Shown: positions 1 to 5,666, counted from the first letter of the stretch. The stretch is 5,738 bases of DNA from an uncultured Prevotella sp. (GCF_900549175.1 NZ_URNN01000178.1:1-5738); one strand, 5' to 3'. Made by a program: numbers and translations. Notes: generated from the letters alone by a model not told the origin.

Positions 1-1430
1 CAAAGTATCTGCAGCAGGTCGGTCGCGGACTTCGCAGGTCTGAAGGCAAGACCTCATGCGTGCTGATAGACAACGTTGGTCTTTACCGCGTGTTTGGTCT
101 GCCTACCGTGGCATGGGACTGGGAGGCGATGTTCCGAGGGGAGGTTGCAGGCAAGGGCGTGTGCATGACGAAAGGAAGACACACGGACGGCACGTTGTCC
201 GCCACTCCTGCCGAGGCAGTGCCGCAAGACGGCACTATGGAACTGATAGTGTCTCACGACAATCTGCTGTCTGCAATCGAAGAACAGGACAGGGAGCAGG
301 CTGCGGAGAGGCAGAAGAAAACGTTGCAAAAGGAAGATAAGTTACAAGAGTTAAGAGCATGGCAGGATGCAGATACTGCGCTGTGGGGGCTGGAGACCGG
401 AAGAAGCCGGGTGACCGGAGCCGTGTTTGCAGAAGTGCTTGACATTCGGTATGGGATGGCTGCTGTGAGATACGCCGACGGACAGTGCGTGCTGATTGAC
501 TCTTTGGGAGATGAGGTGGGGCAGAAAAGGTATTGCTGGATAATGAAATTCTCTAAAAACCATTTTCTGACGGTCGTTATGCCTGACGGAAGAAACCGTT
601 TCGTTGACCTTTACAGTATGCAGGAATACGGGGAGCGCCCCACGGTGGTTTGTTTCGGGAATATAGAAATGCTGAAAACAGGGCGTACATATTACAGCCG
701 TACCAAGCACCTGTATGTCAACAGGCAAGACATAAACGAAGAGTTTATCCACTACCATAAATACTATGTGGCCGTTTTTGACTATGACCCGTCGGAGTCA
801 TCTGACATTAACAAATCTCATAAAGACGCTATTGATAAATCCCATAAAGACGCTGTCGACAAATCCTGTAAAGGCAAATCCTTTAAAGACGGCTATAGAG
901 GCAGGTACGCCTGTATGCTTGCCGGCGACCATGAGAGTTTTTACTGGCTATACCGCCGGTTGGCCGACGGGAGCATAATAGTGACCGACGATGACGGGAA
1001 ATACTATCATGCGGGCGATGGTAAAGGACGTGAATATATAGGATGCCGTGACTCGGCTGCAGATGCCGAAAACTGTCTGGCGGAGATTGACCGTATTGCA
1101 GGACAGGCGGCAGAGAGATATCGTGCCGTAGGGGAAAGGAAAAGAGCCGAGATGCTTGGCATGGCCGATGATGCCGTGCCGTTCCGTTCCGGTTTGAAGT
1201 GGGGCCTGAAAGTGGGCAATAGCATTACCGTCCCACCGATTTACAGGAATGTAAAATCGCCGGTGGGCAGGTATTGCGCCGTAGAGAAGAACTACTGTCA
1301 ATGGGGAGTGATTGCCATTGACGGCACGCTGATTGTCGAACCACGATATACCGATGTCGAGATAAGTATGCAGGGCACGGTGACAGTGACAAAAGTCACG
1401 GGTGGCAAGATTTCTATGAAACTGCCGTAA
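1..1430 (+). CDS. Superfamily II (DEAD/DEAH-type) helicase, C-terminal part, 5' end outside window
   Basis: The reading frame is open from the window edge (first whole codon at base 3) and gives 475 residues before TAA. Residues 4-12 read QQVGRGLRR, which is SF2 helicase motif VI (QxxGRxxR, the arginine-finger motif), followed by an aspartate-containing strand (VLIDNVG). The two RecA-like cores with motifs I-V must therefore lie upstream. Beyond the helicase core are a charged, probably coiled-coil stretch (about residues 93-120, rich in E, Q and K), a WG-repeat-like beta segment (WGLETG at about 128, continuing to about 170), a Lys/Ser/Asp repeat linker (270-296), and a final pair of WG-like repeats (W400-G401 and W434-G435, with the typical IDGTLIVEPRY pattern). 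By family this is an ATP-driven nucleic-acid translocase; the WG tail probably binds a partner, which is inference. A GTG at 60 and an ATG at 56 (another frame) are not real starts, because motif VI lies upstream of them. No terminator follows; the tail overlaps the opposing reductase gene by 17 bp. Confidence 0.88.
   Translation, partial: KYLQQVGRGLRRSEGKTSCVLIDNVGLYRVFGLPTVAWDWEAMFRGEVAGKGVCMTKGRHTDGTLSATPAEAVPQDGTMELIVSHDNLLSAIEEQDREQAAERQKKTLQKEDKLQELRAWQDADTALWGLETGRSRVTGAVFAEVLDIRYGMAAVRYADGQCVLIDSLGDEVGQKRYCWIMKFSKNHFLTVVMPDGRNRFVDLYSMQEYGERPTVVCFGNIEMLKTGRTYYSRTKHLYVNRQDINEEFIHYHKYYVAVFDYDPSESSDINKSHKDAIDKSHKDAVDKSCKGKSFKDGYRGRYACMLAGDHESFYWLYRRLADGSIIVTDDDGKYYHAGDGKGREYIGCRDSAADAENCLAEIDRIAGQAAERYRAVGERKRAEMLGMADDAVPFRSGLKWGLKVGNSITVPPIYRNVKSPVGRYCAVEKNYCQWGVIAIDGTLIVEPRYTDVEISMQGTVTVTKVTGGKISMKLP
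810..890 (+). repeat. In-frame 24-bp tandem repeat in helicase linker
   Basis: Two near-identical 24-bp units (810-833 and 834-857) encode NKSHKDAI and DKSHKDAV. They are followed by a shortened third unit (858-875, DKSCKG) and a fourth remnant (876-890, KSFKD). The units are multiples of three, so gain or loss would change linker length without breaking the frame. The stretch is AT-richer than the gene around it and encodes a hydrophilic, probably unstructured spacer between beta-rich segments. Confidence 0.8.
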
Positions 1431-2109
1431 GGTATCTTACCCATATCGTGCCGTTGGGTTGCGGCTCCACGCTCTTCAGCGTGAGGGATGTCGGCAGACG
1501 GTTGTCGTCTTTTATACCGTCGAAAAGGGCCGTACGGCCTTCGCGTCCGTCAATGCCGGGCGCAATGAGCAGGCTTATCTCGTCGATGAGGCCGGCCTCG
1601 AGAAATCCACCGTTGATATGTCCGCCTCCGAGTAGGGCGAGACGCTCCACGCCGAAGTGCAGCCGCAGCATTTCCATGGCCCGTGGCAGGTCGATGGCCT
1701 CTGCGCCGGTGCATATCCACGATATGCCCTGACGGCGCAGTGTCTCGAGATACTCCTCCGGTGCCAGTTCGCTTACTATGCAGATGAGCGGTGCACCGTC
1801 TATTTCGGCCGTCGGCCAGCTCAGCCGTCCGCGTGTGTCTACGGCTATCATGTAGGCTGCCGCCCGCACGGCAACATGCACCGACGGATGTCCCGTAGGG
1901 ATGTTGTCAACAGGGACAAAAGGTTCGGGAGCGGCACAGTAGTGCTCCATCGTCACCCGTCCCTCAAGCAGCGACGGGCAGTTGAGCGATTCCAGTGTCG
2001 AATAATATTCGTCACCGCTGATTTGGTCTACCATTCCGCAGTCTATCCGTCCGTCGACAGATGCCACCATGTGGCATATTATGTAAGGTCTCATAAGCGT
2101 CTTGTTCAT
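1414..2109 (-). CDS. RibD C-terminal domain / dihydrofolate reductase family protein
   Basis: The product has 231 residues and is a single RibD_C (DHFR-like) domain. Visible marks are SVDGRI at 17-22 (strand and turn at the substrate/cofactor cleft), GRVTMEHY at 50-57 (pyridine-nucleotide contact region), and LLGGGHINGGFLEAGLIDE at 159-177 followed by a hydrophobic strand and APGIDG, which is the glycine-rich NADPH site and family signature. Bifunctional RibD reduces the ribosylamino-pyrimidine in riboflavin synthesis, but it also has an N-terminal zinc deaminase that is absent here. Stand-alone members have varied or unknown substrates, so I give no gene symbol; a cytosolic NAD(P)H-dependent reductase is the safe description. 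The ATG at 2109 is preferred because an A-rich leader and a TACCTTTG -7 box lie directly upstream; an in-frame ATG at 2094 is the alternative. The stop is TAG at 1416-1414, inside the end of the helicase gene. No riboflavin or folate gene is next to it. Confidence 0.88.
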   Translation of the reverse strand: MNKTLMRPYIICHMVASVDGRIDCGMVDQISGDEYYSTLESLNCPSLLEGRVTMEHYCAAPEPFVPVDNIPTGHPSVHVAVRAAAYMIAVDTRGRLSWPTAEIDGAPLICIVSELAPEEYLETLRRQGISWICTGAEAIDLPRAMEMLRLHFGVERLALLGGGHINGGFLEAGLIDEISLLIAPGIDGREGRTALFDGIKDDNRLPTSLTLKSVEPQPNGTIWVRYLTAVS

Positions 2110-2119
2110 TTTTCATTTT

Positions 2120-2149
2120 GTTTGCAAAGGTAGCTTGTTACCTGCAAAC
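2120..2149. promoter_or_regulatory. Dyad overlapping the reductase promoter (candidate operator)
   Basis: GTTTGC (2120-2125) pairs with GCAAAC (2144-2149), and AGGTA (2128-2132) pairs with TACCT (2139-2143). This makes 11 base pairs around a 6-bp centre, with a two-base bulge (AA, 2126-2127) on one side. The dyad contains the -7 box of the minus-strand gene and lies upstream of its likely RNA start, so it is more likely a protein-binding site than an RNA hairpin. No regulator gene is visible in the window. Confidence 0.4.
2125..2132 (-). promoter_or_regulatory. Bacteroidetes-type -7 box for the RibD_C-domain gene
   Basis: On the minus strand the octamer is TACCTTTG, an exact TAnnTTTG match. 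It would place the RNA start near 2118, leaving a leader of only about 10 nt before the ATG at 2109. No good -33 box is present at normal spacing; a TTTG at 2148-2145 is only 12 nt upstream. Confidence 0.6.
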
Positions 2150-2162
2150 CGGCGTTAACCAC

Positions 2163-2193
2163 ATTACTGATAAGATAATCAATATTACTGATA
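2163..2193. repeat. 10-bp direct repeat ATTACTGATA, 21-bp spacing
   Basis: ATTACTGATA occurs exactly at 2163-2172 and again at 2184-2193. The 21-bp offset is two turns of B-DNA, so both copies face the same side of the helix. The pair lies about 30 bp upstream of the reductase -7 box and about 90 bp upstream of the enolase -7 box. The arrangement fits binding by a regulator to tandem half-sites; its identity is unknown. Confidence 0.45.
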
Positions 2194-2228
2194 GTAGCAT
2201 GAGGCTTTAAAAGATTATAAACCATGTG

Positions 2229-2262
2229 AAATATCCGGCACCATCCTGCCGGATATTTTTTT
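2229..2262 (+). terminator. Strong intrinsic terminator upstream of eno
   Basis: A perfect 12-bp stem (AAATATCCGGCA at 2229-2240 with TGCCGGATATTT at 2247-2258) closes a 6-nt loop, and a run of seven T ends at 2262. The T-tract follows on the plus strand only. No plus-strand gene ends just before it: the nearest is the helicase at 1430, with the minus-strand reductase gene between. Its T-tract sits where the -33 region of the eno promoter should be. Confidence 0.8.
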
Positions 2263-2279
2263 ATGTGGGATGAATGGCG

Positions 2280-2287
2280 TATATTTG
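2280..2287 (+). promoter_or_regulatory. -7 box of the eno promoter
   Basis: TATATTTG matches TAnnTTTG exactly and lies 55 bp upstream of the enolase ATG, predicting an RNA start near 2292 and a leader of about 50 nt. The -33 position falls in the T-run of the preceding terminator hairpin; no clean TTTG is visible there. Confidence 0.6.
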
Positions 2288-2296
2288 CAATGTGAC

Positions 2297-2338
2297 ATGA
2301 AAGGAAGAAAAAGTTTGTTTAACCATTCAATTCAGTAA
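2297..2338 (+). CDS. Possible 13-codon leader ORF before eno
   Basis: An ATG at 2297 opens a frame encoding MKGRKSLFNHSIQ and stopping at TAA 2336-2338, four bases before the enolase ATG. It lies inside the predicted eno leader. Close spacing would allow translational coupling. However, the ATG is only about five bases from the predicted RNA start and has no clear ribosome-binding region, so it may be chance. The peptide is basic at its N-terminus and has no run of a single amino acid that would suggest classical attenuation. Confidence 0.2.
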   Translation: MKGRKSLFNHSIQ

Positions 2339-2342
2339 AACT

Positions 2343-3647
2343 ATGATTATTAATAATGTACATGCACGGGAGATACTCGATTCAAGAGGCAATCCCACGG
2401 TAGAGGTGGAAGTGACGTTGGAGTCGGGAGTTATGGGACGTGCGTCGGTGCCGTCGGGAGCGTCCACCGGCGAACACGAGGCACTTGAACTGCGTGACGG
2501 CGACAAGGCGCGTTATGGCGGCAAGGGTGTGCTTAAGGCGGTGGATAACGTAAACAGAGTGATAGCTCCGGCTCTTATTGGCATGTCGGCACAGGAGCAG
2601 CGGCTCATCGACCACAAGATGATAGAGATGGACAGCACGCCAACCAAGTCGGTGCTCGGTGCCAATGCCATTCTCGGCGTGTCGCTGGCTGTAGCACGTG
2701 CCGCAGCCGCCGGTCTCAACATGCCGCTTTACCGATATCTCGGCGGTGTGAATACATACGTGATGCCGGTGCCGATGATGAACATCATCAACGGCGGTGC
2801 CCATTCTGATGCGCCCATTGCTTTTCAGGAGTTCATGATCCGTCCGGTGGGGGCATCTGGTGAGCGTGAGGCCGTGCGCATGGGGGCCGAGGTGTTTCAT
2901 GCTCTGGCGCGTCTGCTCAAGAGTCGCGGCCTGTCTACGGCTGTTGGCGATGAGGGCGGTTTCGCTCCGGCTCTTGGCGGTATAGAAGATGCTCTCGACA
3001 GCATCTGTCAGGCCATTCGCGATGCGGGTTATGAACCCGGGCGCGACATTACGATAGCCATGGACTGTGCCGCGAGCGAATTTGCGACGTTCAGAGACGG
3101 CGAATGGTTTTATGATTACCGGCGTTTGAACGACGGCAAGGTGAAAGACCCCAACGGCCGTTGTCTCACGGCCGCAGGACAGATTGAGTATCTGGAGGAG
3201 TTGATAACCAAATACCCAATCGATTCCATTGAAGACGGACTCGGCGAAAACGACTGGGACAACTGGGTGAATCTGACACAGGCCATCGGCAACCGTTGCC
3301 AACTGGTCGGTGATGACCTTTTCGTTACCAATGTGAAGTTTTTGGAGAAAGGTATACGAATGGGAGCCGGCAACTCTATACTTATAAAGGTGAACCAGAT
3401 AGGAACTCTCACCGAGACTCTTGATGCCATAGAGATGGCTCACCGGCATGGGTATACCACAGTCACGAGCCACCGCTCGGGAGAAACCGAAGACACTACC
3501 ATTGCCGATATTGCCGTGGCCACCAATTCGGGACAGATAAAGACCGGATCTCTCAGCCGTACGGACCGTATGGCCAAGTACAACAGACTGATACGTATAG
3601 AAGAGCAGTTGGAGGGCACTTCTTATGGTATTGGGAGTTTTTTGTAA
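2343..3647 (+). CDS. eno: Enolase (phosphopyruvate hydratase)
   Basis: Enolase interconverts 2-phosphoglycerate and phosphoenolpyruvate in glycolysis and gluconeogenesis, as a cytosolic Mg-dependent enzyme. The 434 residues match the family's usual length. The N-terminal domain begins with REILDSRGNPTVEVEV (9-24) and the flexible loop PSGASTGEHEALELRD (37-52). The barrel carries GGAHSDAPIAFQEFMI (151-166; H154, E163), GDEGGFAP with the catalytic acid E204, the Mg ligands D241 (MDCAASEF), E297 (SIEDGL) and D324 (VGDDLFVTN), the catalytic base K349 (LIKVNQIGTLTE), SHRSGETED (376-384) and K400 (IKTGSLSRTDR). Nothing needed for activity is missing. The start follows an A-rich leader without Shine-Dalgarno, as usual in Bacteroidetes. 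The C-terminus (GIGSFL) is odd: it lacks the basic tail common in enolases and is encoded by sequence that resembles the adjoining intergenic repeat. The gene is monocistronic, ending against a convergent transporter gene. Confidence 0.97.
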   Translation: MIINNVHAREILDSRGNPTVEVEVTLESGVMGRASVPSGASTGEHEALELRDGDKARYGGKGVLKAVDNVNRVIAPALIGMSAQEQRLIDHKMIEMDSTPTKSVLGANAILGVSLAVARAAAAGLNMPLYRYLGGVNTYVMPVPMMNIINGGAHSDAPIAFQEFMIRPVGASGEREAVRMGAEVFHALARLLKSRGLSTAVGDEGGFAPALGGIEDALDSICQAIRDAGYEPGRDITIAMDCAASEFATFRDGEWFYDYRRLNDGKVKDPNGRCLTAAGQIEYLEELITKYPIDSIEDGLGENDWDNWVNLTQAIGNRCQLVGDDLFVTNVKFLEKGIRMGAGNSILIKVNQIGTLTETLDAIEMAHRHGYTTVTSHRSGETEDTTIADIAVATNSGQIKTGSLSRTDRMAKYNRLIRIEEQLEGTSYGIGSFL

Positions 3648-3771
3648 TTGATAATTGAGAGTTTTGGGGAATTGAGAATTGAAAGTTGAGAATTGATAAT
3701 TATGATTACTCTTGTTGCTAATCATAATTATCAATTCTCAACTTTCAATTCTCAATTCTTAATTTTCAATT
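3646..3771. repeat. Heptad-repeat element between eno and the transporter
   Basis: The space between the two convergent genes is made of 7-bp units. On the left are AATTGAT and AATTGAG (3646-3659), a break of GAGTTTTGGGG type, then AATTGAG, AATTGAA, AGTTGAG, AATTGAT and AATTATG (3670-3704). On the right the reverse-complement units run from 3723 to 3771 (CATAATT, ATCAATT, CTCAACT, TTCAATT, CTCAATT, CTTAATT, TTCAATT). The stop codons of both genes, 3645-3647 and 3772-3770, sit in the outermost units. It is probably a non-coding, repeat-driven element; function unknown. Confidence 0.75.
3669..3758. repeat. Perfect 40-bp inverted repeat (10-nt loop)
   Basis: The left arm 3669-3708 and right arm 3719-3758 are exact reverse complements over all 40 bases, around the loop CTCTTGTTGC (3709-3718). 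In RNA from either direction this would form a very long AU-rich hairpin between two convergent genes. It may act as a bidirectional terminator or 3'-end stabiliser, although no U-tract typical of an intrinsic terminator directly follows either arm. Outside the perfect arms, TTTGTAATTG (3641-3650) and CAATTACAAA (3767-3776) extend the symmetry imperfectly. Confidence 0.9.
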
Positions 3772-4687
3772 ACAAATTTTCCATGTCCCTTTTACTTTTC
3801 GACTTCGTAACGAGCCACACGCCCGAGAACACCAGCGCCACGGCCAGACCGTGACTCCAGCGGAAAGCGCCGATGCCGGTGAGCACGCTGACGGTTACTG
3901 AGACGAGCGGCTGCACATAGTTATATATGCTCACCACCGTAGGGCGTAGTGTGCGCTGGCCTATCATTGTGAGAATGTAGCTCAGATACGTGCCTACTAC
4001 AACCACGTATGCCGTTTCAAGCCATGTCGAAGTGGGTACGGAGGCCCATGGTATGGCCGCCACATGACCGAACGAGAACGGCAGGATGAAGGCTACCGCC
4101 CATGTGAACATCCACTTGTTGACGGTGAACACTGAATAGCGGCGCACAAGCGGGTTGAACAGCGAGAGATAGAGTGCGAAAGAGAATTGGGCAAAGAGGC
4201 AGAGCAGGTCGCCGCGTATGTCGCCCACCTTGTCACTGGTGGCGGCAGCGGAGGTCAGTATAAGTATCAGAGCACCGCTGCATCCCATGAGCACACCTGT
4301 GGCTTTTTTGCCTGTGATGGGTTCTTTGAGGATGAGGGCGGCCAGAATCATTGCGAAGATAGGCATTGAGGTTGTTACGATGCTGGCATTGATGGGTGAG
4401 GTGATGCTCAGGCCGATGGTGTAGCAGCACTGGTTGCACACCAGTCCGAAAATGCCCGCCAGGGGAAATAGCATGAGGTCGCGCCGGGTGACGTGCTCAC
4501 GTCGTGTGAAAAACGATGTTACCCAAAATAGTATGGCTGCACCGCAAACGCGGAAGGTTACCATGTCGATGCCGGTTATGCCGTGTGTCATGGCATCTTT
4601 GCCGAGAGGGGCCATCAGCCCCCAGAAGGCGCATGCCAAAAAGATGCTCAGATGCGCAATGAGCGGTCGGGTGTTTCTGTTATCCAT
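3770..4687 (-). CDS. EamA / drug-metabolite transporter (DMT) superfamily permease
   Basis: The 305-residue inner-membrane protein has about ten hydrophobic helices (roughly 10-28, 40-60, 71-90, 97-120, 129-146, 158-178, 190-206, 222-243, 250-272 and 276-293). They form two five-helix EamA repeats, the normal architecture and length for DMT exporters. AFWGLMAPLGK in helix 1, LKEPITGKKATGVLMGCSGALIL after helix 4 and NYVQPLVSVTV in the second half are typical family motifs; the second repeat lacks the EP pair, having TGIGAFRW instead. Such proteins export amino acids or other metabolites, or take up metabolites; the substrate cannot be read here. The frame extends to an ATG at 4744, but the -7 box TAATTTTG at 4730-4723 lies inside that extension, and MDNRNTRP leading into the first helix is the natural N-terminus, so the ATG at 4687 is chosen. 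It is divergent from the ATPase gene and convergent with eno. Confidence 0.9.
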   Translation of the reverse strand: MDNRNTRPLIAHLSIFLACAFWGLMAPLGKDAMTHGITGIDMVTFRVCGAAILFWVTSFFTRREHVTRRDLMLFPLAGIFGLVCNQCCYTIGLSITSPINASIVTTSMPIFAMILAALILKEPITGKKATGVLMGCSGALILILTSAAATSDKVGDIRGDLLCLFAQFSFALYLSLFNPLVRRYSVFTVNKWMFTWAVAFILPFSFGHVAAIPWASVPTSTWLETAYVVVVGTYLSYILTMIGQRTLRPTVVSIYNYVQPLVSVTVSVLTGIGAFRWSHGLAVALVFSGVWLVTKSKSKRDMENL

Positions 4688-4722
4688 AAAACAAAAAAAT
4701 GTATGTTTGTATAAATCGGGTG

Positions 4723-4730
4723 CAAAATTA
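4723..4730 (-). promoter_or_regulatory. -7 box of the transporter gene
   Basis: On the minus strand the sequence is TAATTTTG (TAnnTTTG), 35 bp upstream of the ATG at 4687. The predicted RNA start is near 4717, giving an A/T-rich leader of about 30 nt. No -33 box is evident at the expected distance. This element decides the start codon, because the longer ATG at 4744 would lie upstream of transcription. Confidence 0.55.
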
Positions 4731-4756
4731 CAAAAAATACGCATACTGCATGGCGG

Positions 4757-4782
4757 TTTGTCGAATAAAATGGTTATATTTG
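4757..4782 (+). promoter_or_regulatory. Promoter of the ATPase gene (-33 TTTG, -7 TATATTTG)
   Basis: TATATTTG at 4775-4782 is an exact TAnnTTTG match, 27 bp before the ATG at 4810, and TTTG at 4757-4760 is a possible -33 element. The 14-bp gap between them is shorter than usual, so the -33 call is weaker than the -7 call. The two divergent -7 boxes in this spacer are 44 bp apart, so the promoters may interfere or share a regulator. Confidence 0.55.
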
Positions 4783-4809
4783 CTGACAGAAAACTAAAAT
4801 ACCGATATT

Positions 4810-5625
4810 ATGAAATATGCAGAATACATAGAGGAGATTGAGATTGATTCGCTGTGGAGCGGTATGAAGCATATACGGTGGACGCTCGACCCCAAGGTGA
4901 ACATTCTCAGCGGCATTAACGGCGTGGGCAAGAGCACCATACTCAACAGGGTGGTGCGCGGACTTATGCAGGGGGGCGAGTTTGCCAGCAACCGTATTCC
5001 CGGAGTGCGGATGAAGGTGATGCCGGAAGATGCCATACGGATTCGTTATGACGTGATACGCAGTTTCGACCGTCCGCTTATGTCGGGTGATGTGATGAAC
5101 AAAATGGTCGACGCTTCGGTGACCACCGAACTCGACTGGCAGTTGTATCAGCTTCAGCGCAAGTATCTTGACTATCAGGTGAACATAGGCAACCGCATCA
5201 TCGAGGCGCTGCAGAACGGCGGCTCTGAAGGCCCGCGGAAGGCGACGGAACTGTCGGCCCCCAAGAGCCGGTTTCAGGATATGATAGACAAACTGTTTGC
5301 TGCCACCGGCAAGCGTCTGATACGTACCAAGAACGAGATTCTTTTCACGCAGATAGGCGAGGAACTAACTCCTTATCAGTTGTCGAGCGGTGAGAAGCAG
5401 ATGCTTGTAATACTGCTAACGGTGCTCATCGAAGATTCGCAGCCGTACATTCTTTTCATGGACGAGCCGGAGGTGAGCCTGCATATCGACTGGCAGCAGC
5501 GTCTGATAGACATGATAATAGAGCTGAATCCCAATGTGCAGATAATCCTGACCACCCACTCTCCAGCAGTGATAATGAACGGATGGATGGACAAGGTGAC
5601 GGAGGTGAGTGATATAACGGTGTGA
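4810..5625 (+). CDS. Stand-alone AAA/ABC-type ATPase (RecF/SMC/OLD-like head domain)
   Basis: The 271-residue cytosolic protein has a complete ABC-class nucleotide-binding head: Walker A GINGVGKST (35-43), signature motif LSSGEKQ (191-197), Walker B ILFMDEPE (214-221) with catalytic E219, a D-loop region SLHIDWQQ (223-230), and the H-switch TTHSPAVI (248-255, H250). A roughly 150-residue insert between Walker A and the signature contains DVIRSFDRPL (81-90) and a long amphipathic stretch ELDWQLYQLQRKYLDYQV (107-124), probably a helical lobe rather than an SMC-length coiled coil. There are no membrane spans and no transporter partner, so import or export is unlikely. Such heads dimerise on ATP and act in DNA repair, anti-phage defence (OLD, AriA of PARIS) or signalling; which applies cannot be told here. 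I recall similar short ATPases in many Bacteroidales, which hints at a conserved rather than recently acquired gene. The ATG is fixed by the A-rich leader and promoter just upstream. Confidence 0.9.
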   Translation: MKYAEYIEEIEIDSLWSGMKHIRWTLDPKVNILSGINGVGKSTILNRVVRGLMQGGEFASNRIPGVRMKVMPEDAIRIRYDVIRSFDRPLMSGDVMNKMVDASVTTELDWQLYQLQRKYLDYQVNIGNRIIEALQNGGSEGPRKATELSAPKSRFQDMIDKLFAATGKRLIRTKNEILFTQIGEELTPYQLSSGEKQMLVILLTVLIEDSQPYILFMDEPEVSLHIDWQQRLIDMIIELNPNVQIILTTHSPAVIMNGWMDKVTEVSDITV

Positions 5626-5630
5626 TATTA

Positions 5631-5664
5631 GGAGTTAAAGGAGTTAAAGGAGTTAAAGGAGTTA
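5631..5664 (+). repeat. 9-bp tandem repeat GGAGTTAAA, about 3.8 copies
   Basis: Exact copies lie at 5631-5639, 5640-5648 and 5649-5657, followed by the partial copy GGAGTTA (5658-5664). The block starts six bases after the ATPase stop codon. A related AAGGAGTT reappears at 5683-5690 after the first hairpin. The region is non-coding as far as seen; no plus-strand ATG follows before the window ends. Confidence 0.85.
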
Positions 5665-5666
5665 TC

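Noticed and set aside
56..340. Plus-strand ATG frame at the left edge, and a GTG start at 60 in the helicase frame
   Set aside because: The helicase frame is open to the window edge and encodes motif VI upstream of 60, so GTG 60 is internal; the other frame is an arginine-rich shadow.
948..1301. Minus-strand open frame inside the helicase tail
   Set aside because: No motif or promoter; it overlaps the WG-like coding region.
1657..2133. Plus-strand open frame across the reductase gene
   Set aside because: It is antisense to a protein with clear RibD_C motifs and has no domain of its own.
2382..3734. Long minus-strand open frame of 450 codons antisense to eno
   Set aside because: It covers a fully conserved enolase gene, has no recognisable motif, is rich in His/Arg as expected of a reverse-frame shadow, and begins inside the inverted repeat.
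3669..3758. Insertion sequence or MITE with terminal repeats and target duplication
   Set aside because: No transposase is present, the inverted repeat is almost continuous around a 10-nt loop, and no target-site duplication is visible; only a repeat element is supported.
4688..4744. Nineteen-codon N-terminal extension of the transporter
   Set aside because: The -7 promoter box TAATTTTG lies within it, and the extension adds no membrane or signal feature; the ATG at 4687 fits the family start.
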